From NCBI RefSeq assembly GCF_031458235.1, contig NZ_JAVDYB010000001.1, forward strand, positions 6,142,501-6,206,500: DNA of 64,000 bases, in the 5' to 3' direction. Positions 16,557 to 25,900 of the stretch are shown piece by piece. The notes beneath the pieces are model-generated. The model was given only the letters and a program-made list of their open reading frames with translations. It did no database searches and was not told the origin of the DNA. Position 1 is the stretch's first letter. Every line of letters begins with the position of its first letter. The DNA comes from Catenuloplanes atrovinosus. GTDB taxonomy: Bacteria > Actinomycetota > Actinomycetes > Mycobacteriales > Micromonosporaceae. The position numbers were made by a program, and so were the translations under genes.

Positions 16557-16946
16557 TTACCGACCGATCTGGTTGAGCACTTGGACGACGGCGGCAACCA
16601 CATCGAACGTCGACGTTGGACCGTCACCGTGCGGCCACAACAGCGACGGCCTGTCCGCACTGGAAGCCAGACGCACAGGCAACAGGGCCGGCCGCGGCTC
16701 GGGAGGCTCGATGACCTGTGCGGTGAAGTCGAAGAAGGGCATCCCATCGCGGGCTTCGCGATCCATGGCGAAGACCCGGACGTCCCGAACTGACAGCGCC
16801 ATCCGCGGGAGCCCGGAGAACGGCTGCAAGCTGATCTCCAACGCGCCCCCGGACCCGGCCAGCGACAGCAAGAGGCGCTCGGTCCCGTACCCCTGGATGC
16901 TTTCTACCGCCTCAAGGACGGGCGCGACGACGTGACCGCCGCTCAT
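16557..16946 (-). CDS. AICE hypothetical protein between pra and GntR genes
   Basis: A 129-residue protein of unknown function with an alternating strand-helix pattern (RLLLSLAGSGGALEISLQP, MALSVRDVRVFAMDREAR, FFDFTAQVIEPP). It lies 21 bases downstream of the GntR gene on the same strand and is probably co-transcribed with it. No catalytic or metal motif is evident. Confidence 0.55.
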   Translation of the reverse strand: MSGGHVVAPVLEAVESIQGYGTERLLLSLAGSGGALEISLQPFSGLPRMALSVRDVRVFAMDREARDGMPFFDFTAQVIEPPEPRPALLPVRLASSADRPSLLWPHGDGPTSTFDVVAAVVQVLNQIGR

Positions 16947-16967
16947 CCGCGCGATTGCGCGCCATCG

Positions 16968-17696
16968 TCAGGGCAGCGGATACGCGTCGTCGATCTCATG
17001 CCGCGAACCGGGCATCACCAGCACCGACGCCAACACGGCCTCACCCGAGGACTGATACACCGTAATCACGGTGCTGATCACCGGCTCGTCGTCGGGCACG
17101 TCGAGAGCCGCGGCCTCGTCCGCCGTAATGCGGCGGGCGGTCAGCCGCTCGATCACGTAGTCGCCGCGGATGCCGCGCGCTTGGGCGATGTGATCGAGCA
17201 GGTTGCCCGTGATCGGGATCGGCTTGATGATGTCCGTGCCGACCGCGACATCCACCGGAACGAACGTGGAGACCATGTCGACCGGCCCGGACTCCGACAC
17301 CGTCCGGCGCCGACGCTCGTAGACCGGCGTGCCCTCCGGGATGTGCAGCGAGGCCGCGATTCGAGGCGAGGCCAGCACCGGCCCCACATGCAGGATCTCG
17401 GTCGCTACGGTCTCGTCCAGATACAACGCTTCGCGCGCGTACTGCGGGGAGACGCCGGCGGCGGAGGGCCGGCCACGCACGAAGTGGCCCTTGCCCTGCT
17501 GCGACTCGATCCACCCGTCCTGACGCAGGATGCCCAACGCCTTCAGCACGGTCGGCCGCGCGACCCCGAACTCCTTCGCGAGGGTGTTCTCCGACGGCAG
17601 CGACGTGCCCGGCGGGTATGTGTCGTTCTCGATGCGCTCACGGATGGTGTTGAGCACCCGCAGGTACTTCGGCGTTGGCACCTCGTACGCGCTCAC
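16968..17696 (-). CDS. GntR-family regulator with UTRA domain (KorSA-like)
   Basis: A 242-residue repressor. The winged helix-turn-helix is near the N-terminus (TSLPSENTLAKEFGVARPTV, ALGILRQDGWIESQQGKG), followed by a UTRA effector domain ending DEPVISTVITVYQSSGEAVLAS. I chose the GTG at 17696 (VSAYEVPTPKYL); an upstream start at 17735 would run through the CTTG-N6-CAAG dyad. In pSAM2 the GntR protein KorSA keeps the element silent by repressing pra and itself, and the same arrangement is seen here. Confidence 0.85.
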   Translation of the reverse strand: MSAYEVPTPKYLRVLNTIRERIENDTYPPGTSLPSENTLAKEFGVARPTVLKALGILRQDGWIESQQGKGHFVRGRPSAAGVSPQYAREALYLDETVATEILHVGPVLASPRIAASLHIPEGTPVYERRRRTVSESGPVDMVSTFVPVDVAVGTDIIKPIPITGNLLDHIAQARGIRGDYVIERLTARRITADEAAALDVPDDEPVISTVITVYQSSGEAVLASVLVMPGSRHEIDDAYPLP

Positions 17697-17724
17697 ACAC
17701 ACCCACCCAGCTCCGACAACCCTA

Positions 17725-17738
17725 CTTGACAACACAAG
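17725..17738. promoter_or_regulatory. dyad upstream of the GntR (KorSA-like) gene
   Basis: CTTG-N6-CAAG about 30 bases ahead of the GTG start. Its half-sites resemble those upstream of the pra-like gene, suggesting autoregulation. Confidence 0.4.
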
Positions 17739-17774
17739 ACACTAAACCTGATACGCATGAGCAGGCAAGAACGG

Positions 17775-18056
17775 TCACGCGTCAGAGGACTCGTCAACCG
17801 CATGAACGCCGAACCACTCCGTCCGGACGCCAACCCTGCGAAGCCCGATCAACTGCGGGCGAGTGGCGCCGGGCTGCCGCGATGGCAACCGTGAGTAGCG
17901 ACCGAACACTCGCAACGCCGCGCGCCGCAGAGGACATGGTCCCTCAAGGTCGCAGACCGGGCACCGCCCGTCGTTGGCGAGATCGGTATGCCGATCCAAC
18001 TGCCGCTGCGCCTCCCGCAGCTCGGAACGAGCCTCGGCGGTCAGGTAGACCGTCAT
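17775..18056 (-). CDS. AICE hypothetical protein with CxxC motif
   Basis: A 93-residue protein. A helical N-terminus (MTVYLTAEARSELREAQRQL) is followed by RCPVCDLEGPCPLRRAALRV, which could bind a metal. The ATG at 18056 has a GGAGGGTTGGG ribosome site and overlaps the upstream stop by 4 bases (ATGA), so I use it rather than the earlier start. Unknown function. Confidence 0.55.
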   Translation of the reverse strand: MTVYLTAEARSELREAQRQLDRHTDLANDGRCPVCDLEGPCPLRRAALRVFGRYSRLPSRQPGATRPQLIGLRRVGVRTEWFGVHAVDESSDA

Positions 18057-18307
18057 CGCCCAACCCTCCTCAACGGCCATCGCCCCGGCGCGGCACATCG
18101 CAGACCACCGCGGAGCACGAAGACCTCTCGTCGTACGGTCGCTTCACCAGTCACGGGGTCGAGGACGTAGCCGAGAACCCAGGCCCATCCGTCGTAGGTC
18201 GCCCTGTCCGACACCGAGATCACCCGCAGAATCAGCGCGTTGGCGCCGTTGAACTGCACCGACGCTTGCCGATCAACGATCAGAACGTCGCCGGCCTTGG
18301 GATTCAT
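18053..18307 (-). CDS. AICE hypothetical protein
   Basis: An 84-residue protein starting MNPKAGDVLIVDRQASVQFN. The beta-rich pattern (NALILRVISVSDR, GWAWVLGYVLDPVTGEATVRREVFVL) suggests a small barrel. Short barrels of this kind are common in actinobacterial mobile elements, but I do not recognise the family. The ATG at 18307 follows GGAGG. It is translationally coupled to the next gene. Confidence 0.55.
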   Translation of the reverse strand: MNPKAGDVLIVDRQASVQFNGANALILRVISVSDRATYDGWAWVLGYVLDPVTGEATVRREVFVLRGGLRCAAPGRWPLRRVGR

Positions 18308-18356
18308 TACGTCCTCCACCGAAGTCGGATGGCGAAGGACGCCGAGGCGGGCCCTC

Positions 18357-18665
18357 CTACTCCTGTTGCGAGCCGGGAGAGAGAATCGGCGCGAGCTTGG
18401 CCCGCCTCGACGCCACATCAGGACGCGGCTGCTTCCCAGAGCCGCCGCAGTCCAGGCACGGCCGACGAAACGACGCGTCGGCCCGTTCGCAGGTGTAGGC
18501 CATCACGCGCATGGCCGACCGCCTGACCACGTACTTCCAGCCGAACCCCCGACACGAGGCACAGACCAGAAACTCCACAGCAGCGGCGGGAAGCGGATGC
18601 CCGACCCGCTCGTCCCGATCCGGGCACCGCTTGGAGACACCCGTCTCGATCTCGCTCGCCGACAT
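18357..18665 (-). CDS. AICE protein with DnaJ-like zinc-finger motifs
   Basis: A 102-residue protein with two CxxCxGxG-like repeats, CASCRGFGWK and CLDCGGSGK, separated by about 28 residues. This is the pattern of half a DnaJ cysteine-rich domain. An additional single Cys lies in YTCERADAS. The ribosome site GGGAGG precedes the ATG at 18665. It is the first gene of the leftward element operon, divergent from the second GntR gene. Function unknown. Confidence 0.6.
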   Translation of the reverse strand: MSASEIETGVSKRCPDRDERVGHPLPAAAVEFLVCASCRGFGWKYVVRRSAMRVMAYTCERADASFRRPCLDCGGSGKQPRPDVASRRAKLAPILSPGSQQE

Positions 18666-18687
18666 CCGACCTCCCAGCCACCACCAT

Positions 18688-18744
18688 TAGAGCTAGCCCT
18701 ATTAGAGCCGTGGCAGGTCCGAAGTGTCAATAGAGCTACCCCTA
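18688..18744. promoter_or_regulatory. repeated operator between divergent AICE operons
   Basis: TAGAGCTAGCCCTA (18688-18701) recurs as TAGAGCTACCCCTA (18731-18744), one mismatch, 43 bases apart. A further partial copy (ATTAGAGCC) starts at 18701. Both lie between the divergent starts at 18665 and 18803, and are likely bound by the GntR protein encoded at 18803. Confidence 0.6.
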
Positions 18745-18802
18745 ACAAAGAAACTGGCGCTCCGAGGTGCTAGCTTCAGGGCGCTCGATCGAGGAGGAAC
18801 CC

Positions 18803-19570
18803 ATGACCACCGGCTACCGCGAGCTGGCAGCCATCCTGCGAACGGCGATCTTGCAAGGCGAGTACGCCGAGGGCACCACGCTGCCCAAGCAGGACGAGAT
18901 CGCGACGCTGCACGGCGTCAACATCAAGACCGTCCGCCAGGCGGTACGCATCCTCGAAGCCGAAGGTCTCGTGACCCCGGTCCGCCGTCGCGGCACCGTG
19001 GTCCGCCCGCGGGTGCCGATGAAGCGCCTCGGTGCCGACCGCTACGCGAAGAGCAAGTGGAAGGGCACCGGCCTGGTCGCGTTCGCTGCCGACCGCGAGG
19101 CCACCGGCCGGCCATGGCAACCCGGAGACCAGACCCAGACGGTACGGATGACGACCGCGGACGCCGACATCGCCGAAGCGCTCGGCCTGGAGGTCGGTGA
19201 TCCGGTCTACGAGAGGGCACGCCTGGTCAAGGAAGCCAACGTCCCGACGCACACCCTGACCAGCTACTACCGCCCGGAAGACGTCGAAGGCACTCCGCTC
19301 GTCGACGCGAAGGCCGGCCCGGCCGGCCGCGGTGGCGGTTTCGCCGTCCTCACCAGCCAGGGCCTGGAGCCGGACAACATGACGGAGACAATCCGCGCCC
19401 GGATGCCGTCACCCGACGAGATCGAGCAGCTCCAGCTCCCCGCCGGCGAACCGGTGATGATCCTGCACCGCACCACCTACACGGCCGAGGGACGCCCGAT
19501 CGAGTTCGCCCGCGGCGTCCACGCCGCATCCCGCTTCGCCTGGACCTACCACTTCCAGATCCCCGACTGA
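18803..19570 (+). CDS. GntR-family regulator with UTRA domain (second copy)
   Basis: A 255-residue regulator. The winged helix-turn-helix is at about 1-70 (LPKQDEIATLHGVNIKTVRQ, AVRILEAEGLVTPVRRRGT), with a UTRA effector domain after it (YERARLVKEANVPTHTLTSY, EPVMILHRTTYTAEGRPIEF). The ATG at 18803 has GAGGAGGAA in front. It is divergent from the leftward element operon and 21 bases upstream of the YdcF-like gene. It probably controls the divergent promoters through the repeated 14-base motif there. Confidence 0.88.
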   Translation: MTTGYRELAAILRTAILQGEYAEGTTLPKQDEIATLHGVNIKTVRQAVRILEAEGLVTPVRRRGTVVRPRVPMKRLGADRYAKSKWKGTGLVAFAADREATGRPWQPGDQTQTVRMTTADADIAEALGLEVGDPVYERARLVKEANVPTHTLTSYYRPEDVEGTPLVDAKAGPAGRGGGFAVLTSQGLEPDNMTETIRARMPSPDEIEQLQLPAGEPVMILHRTTYTAEGRPIEFARGVHAASRFAWTYHFQIPD

Positions 19571-19591
19571 CCCACGCTCGGAGGCCACGCC

Positions 19592-20257
19592 ATGCCGAAC
19601 AGCTCCGCCGTCATCCCCGCCGAGATCCGCGAGGATGTCGAGACCCTGTGGAACTACCACCAGATGGGCCACGAACTCCGCCCGACCGACATCGGCATCG
19701 GACTGGGCAGCCACGACATCGGCGTAGCCATGATCGGCACTGACCTCTACCACCGCGGCATGTACCCGATCCTGCTCTTCACCGGAGCCAACGCCCCACC
19801 CACGGTCGAGGTCTTCCCCCGCGGCGAAGCCGTGCACTATCGCGAGTACGCCCTTGAGCACGGCGTCCCCGACGAGGCGATCCTCATCGAGACCAAGGCA
19901 CGGCACACCGCCGAGAACATCATCCTGTCCCGCGAGCTGCTGGAAGAGCGCGGCTACAAGGACATCAAGACCGTCACCCTCATGTCCCGCCCCTACCAGC
20001 AGCGACGCGGCTACTCCATCACCAAGAAGCACTGGCCCGAGGTCGAGGTCATCTGCGCCTCGCACCCCCTGCCGATCGACGAGTATTTCGCCTTCATCGG
20101 CAACGCCAAGAAGGTCATCGACACCATGGTCGGCGACACCCAGCGCATCGACACCTGGGCCGAGGCCGGCTGGGCAATCCCCCAGCCGATGCCCGACTCA
20201 GTCCGCGCGGCATACAAGCGCCTCGTGGCAGCCGGCTACACAAGCCGCCTGGTCTGA
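19592..20257 (+). CDS. YdcF-like (DUF218) protein
   Basis: A 221-residue protein of the YdcF/SanA/ElyC superfamily. Family features visible are an early GLGSHDIGVA loop, YPILLFTGANAP, EAVHYREYALEHGVPDEAIL, the conserved ETKARHTAENI segment and VTLMSRPYQQRR. Unlike SanA it has no membrane anchor, so it is cytoplasmic. Biochemical role unknown; some members bind adenosine-containing ligands. It is coupled to the GntR gene. A badly decayed second copy lies at about 22521-22785. Confidence 0.8.
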   Translation: MPNSSAVIPAEIREDVETLWNYHQMGHELRPTDIGIGLGSHDIGVAMIGTDLYHRGMYPILLFTGANAPPTVEVFPRGEAVHYREYALEHGVPDEAILIETKARHTAENIILSRELLEERGYKDIKTVTLMSRPYQQRRGYSITKKHWPEVEVICASHPLPIDEYFAFIGNAKKVIDTMVGDTQRIDTWAEAGWAIPQPMPDSVRAAYKRLVAAGYTSRLV

Positions 20258-20658
20258 GGGCTCAAGCTCGAAGCCGGCCTCGCCTGGCCTGTCCCTCTCG
20301 CTCCTGGAATCGCAAGGACCACGGGCCGCGCCATCTCCGTGCCCAAGGCGCGCGACATGGACCCGAGCAGCCAGGAGAACTTCTCAAGGTCTTCCTGCAC
20401 GAGGATCAGCTCCATCACCGGCTCATCAACGTCGACGGCATACGCCTCGAATTCGACGAAGGTCACGTCCGGCAACGATGTGCACCTGAGCAGGCGGATT
20501 CCAACCCGAGTACCCAGCGCATCACTCAATTGAATGAACTCCATGCGCGATCGATGCCATGCACCCACCGTTTCCACCCAGCACTCAGCCGGATCACACC
20601 AGAGCGGGTGATCGCCGCTCTTCGTTTCCGTCTCGCCTTCAATAATCTCCGCAGACAT
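20236..20658 (-). CDS. hypothetical protein, DUF6907-like
   Basis: A 140-residue protein with an N-terminal HPLWCDPAECWVE block and a downstream His, resembling short actinobacterial proteins of the DUF6907 kind. The rest is strand-rich (GIRLLRCTSLPDVTFVEFEA, ELILVQEDLEKFSWLLGS). The ATG at 20658 has AGGAGAG ahead of it. Its 3' end overlaps the YdcF-like gene tail-to-tail by 22 bases. Unknown function. Confidence 0.55.
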   Translation of the reverse strand: MSAEIIEGETETKSGDHPLWCDPAECWVETVGAWHRSRMEFIQLSDALGTRVGIRLLRCTSLPDVTFVEFEAYAVDVDEPVMELILVQEDLEKFSWLLGSMSRALGTEMARPVVLAIPGARGTGQARPASSLSPQTRRLV

Positions 20659-20835
20659 CAACTCTCCTCAGACAAGGGCACCAGTCGCGGCGGATGCCAC
20701 GGCTGCCTCGGCACAAGAACTATTTCCGATAGCACCGATCGATGGAATCGCTCCGACTCCCCAAGACCGAAAGTCCGAAGCAGCTAGCCAGTAAGGGAAT
20801 CCGAGATCATTCATGAGGAACGGCTGTGGTGCACC

Positions 20836-21675
20836 ATGATCGGGGACCAATCACGTACCCCACACCCGACGCTGGTTTCCCTAGGCAGAGAACTGCGGAT
20901 CGCACGCGAATCTCGCGGCATAACTCAGCAAGAACTAGGCGCAGAGATCCATTTCTCTGACAGCCAGATTTCCGCCGTTGAGACCGGCCGGCGCCTACCC
21001 AGCGACGCCCTCGTCCGGCGTGCCGACGAGACACTCGGCACAGCCGGCCTTCTCATCCGCCTCTTGGAAACCGCCCAGGCGACCGCAACCCGAGAGACCC
21101 TGCCCGAGTGGTTCCGCCCCTGGGCAGACATCGAGCAGGCCGCCACCACGCTCCGCTCATACCAACCACTCGTCCTGGACGGCCTGCTACAGATCCCCGC
21201 CTACGCGCACGCCATGTTCCAGACCGGCGACCCAGCAGCCGACGAGGACACGCTCCAGCGCGCAGTAACGGCCCGCATCGACCGGCAACAGATATTCAGC
21301 CGCCCAAACCCACCACGGCTCATCACGATCCTCGAAGAGGCAGTCCTCTACCGCCCCGTCGGCGCCACTCCCGAGTTGATGCGTCATCAACTCGACCACC
21401 TAGCCACGGTCGGCCGCACCGGCACCATCGAGATCCACATCCTCCGCACCGAGGTAGGCACACACCGAGGCCTAGCCGGCGCCTTCGCACTCGCCACAAT
21501 CCCAGGCCATCCTGAGGTCGCGTACATCGACACTCAACTCCGCGGCCTGGTCATCGAGGCCACGACAGACGTTGATGCCATCCACCACATCTGGGAAGGT
21601 CTACTAGGGGAAGCCCTTCCTCAACGGCAGTCCCTCAAGCTGATCCAGGAGGCATCAGAGTCATGGACAACTTGA
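20836..21675 (+). CDS. XRE-family regulator with DUF5753 domain
   Basis: A 279-residue regulator with an N-terminal XRE helix-turn-helix (RESRGITQQELGAEIHFSDS, then QISAVETGRRLPS). A DUF5753 domain covers about 95-270 (LRSYQPLVLDGLLQIPAYAH, EEAVLYRPVG, GTIEIHILR). Such genes are found next to DUF397 genes in Streptomyces and relatives, as here, where the next gene overlaps its end by 13 bases. The pairs act as developmental or antitoxin-like switches in characterised cases; here the role is open. Confidence 0.9.
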   Translation: MIGDQSRTPHPTLVSLGRELRIARESRGITQQELGAEIHFSDSQISAVETGRRLPSDALVRRADETLGTAGLLIRLLETAQATATRETLPEWFRPWADIEQAATTLRSYQPLVLDGLLQIPAYAHAMFQTGDPAADEDTLQRAVTARIDRQQIFSRPNPPRLITILEEAVLYRPVGATPELMRHQLDHLATVGRTGTIEIHILRTEVGTHRGLAGAFALATIPGHPEVAYIDTQLRGLVIEATTDVDAIHHIWEGLLGEALPQRQSLKLIQEASESWTT

Positions 21676-21854
21676 CTTGGAAGAAGTCCACCCGCAGCAG
21701 CCCCAACGGCGGCCATTGCGTCGAGGTCGCGACAGTATCAAGCGATCACGTCCTGATCCGGGACAGCAAAGCCGTCCCCGGCCCGTTCCTCCGGATAAGC
21801 AGCTCATCATGGAGCGCCTTCATCCACACACTCTCGGGCCAGGCGAACAAATAA
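21663..21854 (+). CDS. DUF397 protein
   Basis: A 63-residue DUF397 protein: LTWKKSTRSSPNGGHCVEVA and VLIRDSKAVPGPFLRISSSS are the conserved blocks. It overlaps the XRE/DUF5753 gene by 13 bases and is its usual partner. Confidence 0.9.
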   Translation: MDNLTWKKSTRSSPNGGHCVEVATVSSDHVLIRDSKAVPGPFLRISSSSWSAFIHTLSGQANK

Positions 21855-22011
21855 GACGCTGGTCAGCTCGCACATCTACGGCAAGATCCGACCGCACACC
21901 ACCGCCATCCACCTCCGCCGCGCAGGCGAGGACGACCTGTTCAGCACGTACGCTTCGAGCTTCGACGCCATCTGGGCGAACGCGACGCCCGCCGAGCCAG
22001 CGGCGGAAAGC
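21853..22011 (+). pseudogene. C-terminal fragment of a regulator, in frame ahead of the Nudix gene
   Basis: The frame that continues into the Nudix gene reads TLVSSHIYGKIRPHTTAIHL, AGEDDLFSTYASSFDAIWAN and so on. This looks like the end of a helix-turn-helix regulator with a sensor domain (the ending FSTYxxSFDxIW is common in actinobacterial regulators that precede Nudix genes). There is no start or N-terminal part; the preceding DUF397 gene stops right at its boundary. I read it as a 5'-truncated leftover. Confidence 0.35.
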
Positions 22012-22479
22012 ATGAGCAAGACCGACTACCTCAACGACCCGCGCGCACCGCAGGCCAACTCGCTCGTCGTCGCGGTCGGCGCCGTCGTCCGGGACGACGA
22101 GGGCCGGCTGTTGCTCATCCGTCGATCGGACAATGGGTTCTGGGCGTTGCCCGGTGGCGCTCAGGACCTGGGCGAGTCGGTCAGCCAAGCCGTCGTCCGC
22201 GAGGTTGAGGAGGAGACCGGCATCCTCGTCGAGGTCACCGGGATCTCCGGCATCTACTCTGACCCCGGCCACGTGATCGCCTACGACGACGGCGAGGTCC
22301 GTCAGGAGTTCTCCCTCTGCTTCCACGCCGAGGCGGTCAGCGGTGACATCCGCACCAGCAGCGAGTCCACCTCGGTTGCGTGGATCTCACCTAGCGAGGT
22401 CGACAAGCTCTCGATCCATCCGTCGATGCTGCTGCGAATCCGGCACGGCCTAGCCGGCGGACCACCGTACGTCGGTTAG
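22012..22479 (+). CDS. Nudix hydrolase (Pif-like)
   Basis: A 155-residue Nudix protein. The Nudix box is complete: GGAQDLGESVSQAVVREVEE then ETGI, matching GX5EX7REUXEEXGU. It probably cleaves a nucleoside-diphosphate-linked compound. In pSAM2 the immunity factor Pif contains a Nudix motif and blocks transfer into cells already carrying the element, so a similar entry-exclusion role is plausible. The ATG at 22012 was chosen because homologous Nudix proteins begin shortly before SLVVAVGAVV. Confidence 0.85.
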   Translation: MSKTDYLNDPRAPQANSLVVAVGAVVRDDEGRLLLIRRSDNGFWALPGGAQDLGESVSQAVVREVEEETGILVEVTGISGIYSDPGHVIAYDDGEVRQEFSLCFHAEAVSGDIRTSSESTSVAWISPSEVDKLSIHPSMLLRIRHGLAGGPPYVG

Positions 22480-22520
22480 ACGCTCTGCAATCGTTCCTAC
22501 GTCCGGTCCGCAGCCGCAAC

Positions 22521-22785
22521 GCGTTCTGTTCCGTGAACTGCTCACGAAAACGGGCTATAAGAACACCAAAACCGTCACCCTGCCGTCCGCCCCTATTAAC
22601 AGCGACGCCGCTACTCCATCTGCGCAAAGCATTATCCTGATGTCAATATCTTTTACTACTCAGGCCCACCCCCATCAGCGACTACTTCAATTTATCGGCA
22701 CCGAAAAGAAGCTCATCGGCACCACGGTCCGCAACACCCAATGCATCCACGCCTGTGCCGCAGCTGGCCGGGCGATTAGCGCCCA
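22521..22785 (+). pseudogene. decayed YdcF-like gene fragment
   Basis: The sequence aligns by eye with the second half of the intact YdcF-like gene at 19592. FRELLTKTGYKNTKTVTL corresponds to SRELLEERGYKDIKTVTL. Later stretches match the segments coding PLPIDEYFAFIGNAKKVID and TQRIDTW, but in other frames. Frameshifts and base changes have lowered its GC content. No start, no intact frame. The surrounding 22480-22964 gap contains nothing else I can identify. Confidence 0.65.
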
Positions 22786-22964
22786 GCCAGCGCAAAGGGC
22801 CAGAAAGCTTGAACGGCCCGATCCGTATCCCCGCCCACGGCAGCAGATTGACTATACGCATCCACGAGCCGAGTCCTTTCAGCCCATCGTGTCGAAACTC
22901 CCACGAGCAATGAAACTGACACCTCAAGCGCCAATTGATCTGAACCGCAATCACCCGCCCTATA

Positions 22965-25900
22965 TTATCCATTCTCTACCACCACTAGCCGCAGATAAGA
23001 AGGCAGGGCGAGGTCGCGCCACACCCCTTCGGTAAGCAAATCACTTCGCCTAGCCGAAAGGACGCGCCTCATTTCCATCACAATACTGTCTAGGTGAGGC
23101 GAGCCCACAGCCCTCAGCAGGCGATACAAAGCCACAACCTCAACCTCGAAGTCGACAGAGGTCGCGCACCTCAATGCGCCAATAATTGGCCCGGGGGTAA
23201 ATTCATCATACTCTGACACCAAGGAGCGCACCTCATCATAAAGGCCCGCAAGTCCCCATGCTCGAACACGAAGAATAACCGCCGCAAACCTTTCCAACGG
23301 AGAGAGCACACCAAGACCATCGAGGTCAAGACGGAGAAATTCTATCGTCGGAACCTTGGGAGATTGAGCACACACCGCAAGAGCCGGGAGCACCTTGGAA
23401 GAACGCCCCGCCTTCCAAATGGAAAGGGCAATTTGAAAAATCGCAGACGATGATCTCTCGTGATAAAAAACCATATTCATGTCAGAGGAGCCAAACGACT
23501 CGATCCACTCTCGCCAGAAAGGATCGCCGAGATCAACTAAGTCAACGTCTTCGATTACCAAGTGCCCCAGCGGCGGGTGCCGCTCTACCATCCAACGCAC
23601 CGCGCGGTTCATCCACGCGGGACGGCCGACGCGCTCATCGGCGCCATGCGCGGCTCGACTACGCTCGCCGAACATTAGCCCATGGATTGGCAGCGCAAGA
23701 AACTCATCCCCGTGCCATCTAGGTAAACTATCGATCAAGTCCAGATAGGCCACAGGGTCATTTGCGTCCTCACCGATTTTCAGATCCGAGCCATAAAGTA
23801 GATCGGTGCGTTGAGCTAGCTCCTCCACCGAGATACCGGAAGCAAGAACTGCCTCCTTCTCTACCCAATCAGCCAAACCCAACCCCCAGCGCCCTGCTCT
23901 AACATCCACTGCAAGGTCATCCCATAGGGCCATTTCAGACGTTCCAGCAATGAGCGGCGCCAAAAGAGGCCAGGGCGCAAAGGACCTAGCAATCGCCCCT
24001 ACATCACCCACATCAGCCAAGGAGGCGGTCGTCAGTACATCTATCATCGATTCCACGCTCGGCGAATTTACAAATACAACCATGGCCTTGAGGAAATTCC
24101 ATTCCGGTCCACTTCCCGAGATATCAAGAATCTCCTGCAGGAAAGGAAGATTTTGGCTTACCGAGATTACCTCAATTCTCACCAAGGTACGACCCTCGGA
24201 CTCTACAGGAATCTCAAATCTCAGAGCCTGCAGTCGGCGATTTCCAATACCATGCAACTGCTCTAGCCAGATCGGCGGATCCGGCGGACTCTGCCAAATG
24301 GAAGCGATAGATCGCGGTGGGCCAATATGCGAAAGAGCCAACGGCGAAAGCCTCAACAACGAAGAAATAAGCGCCTGCCTCAACAGGCCGGGCCTCCCCT
24401 CAGAAAGGAACAAAATCGATCTTAACTGCTCTATTTCCGCCGCTTCAACAATCGAGTCAAGATCACGCACCCAAGGTAGTTCAAAATTCGCGCCAAAATC
24501 TATTAGCTTGGCTGCAGAAAGAGCTGCGACCCTACAAGAGCTTCCTTGGCCATCACCGTACCTCTCACTAATTTCATCCAAGAACACAGATGCCGTTGTA
24601 TCACTGTAGGTGGACAGCAGCCGCTTCCAGTGATCGAGGTCTTCCATACCAATTGCCCGAAAGGCAAGTCGTGTCAACATCCTAGAGAAGATAGGCTGTC
24701 GAGCCGCTGGTCCATCTTCTAGAAGCTCCAGAGCCAAACGTGATCCCGCCAAGGTATTCATGCTCAGCTCATCCGCTACGTCATCATTAAGTTCTGCACA
24801 AATCGACGTAACCTTTTCGCGAAGATACTTACGACCGGTAGCCGTGAAACATCTACCAGCCGCAAAAAGAAGTACATTCCGCCAACTCGATATGGGCGCG
24901 ATGTGACGAAGTCGACTCTCGATTACATCGTCCTTGCCCTCCAAAATTCCTTCCGCAGCCATGAATTCCTGAAGTGATCGAATCTCGAAACCAACCCTGT
25001 CGGACTCCAATCCGACCAGAAAGACCAGCCGATGAGCAGCCGCATCTATAATCCTCTGAGCCAGCGAACCGAGAATAGGCTCCTCATGTCCCTCCTTTTT
25101 AAGGTAGTTCAACACGATTGAGGAAAACTGCTCAGTCGTTAGCTTTGCGTCCGTGCTGCCAGAACGCTCACATTCGATCTGCAGAACCAAGCCGACCTGG
25201 TTGTGAATTGCATCGATATCGCTGCGAAAGTCGCGAAGAACAGTCGCCGCCGGGATTTGCCTTTCAATCTCCCGCTGATAAATGAGATTGTAGTATTCGC
25301 TAAAGAGAGCCCACCTTTCCTGAGGAGGTTGACCCATCCGGTCAACCAACAACGTCATGATTGTCACCTGCAATGGGCTCTGCATCAAGCGCGCCGTTGC
25401 AGATTCTACAGATGCACGCTTGAGTCGACTGATGACTTTCTCATACCGAGCGGGATCCGAGCCGAAGCGAATCTGTGTTAGCCGCTCTGCATATTCGAGC
25501 GCGATTTTCGGTGGCAAAGGAACGAGATAGAGATGACGATACAAGTCCGGCGAGAAGTCATCGTTATAGCCCTGCGGCCTACTCGTCGCGATTATCAGAA
25601 TATCAATGCCCTCCGCCGTGGCATCAATGCGGAAATCGCGAACGCAATTTAGTACTTCTGCACGGTTGGTAGAGGAGGGAACCTCGTCCAATCCATCCAG
25701 AACCAACAAGGAAGGATGGAGCAGCATGAGTTCTCGGACGTCACTAGACTCAAGCGTGGCGGCAACCCTCTTCGAGATATATTTGGAAAGGTAATCAAGC
25801 AGGCCATCACAGGTCCCACTCGCAAGCCTCTCAGCAAATTCGCTTAGAACGATTCGAAATGGCAGCCGCTTGGCAACCGGCATTGGAAGTCGACCAGATC

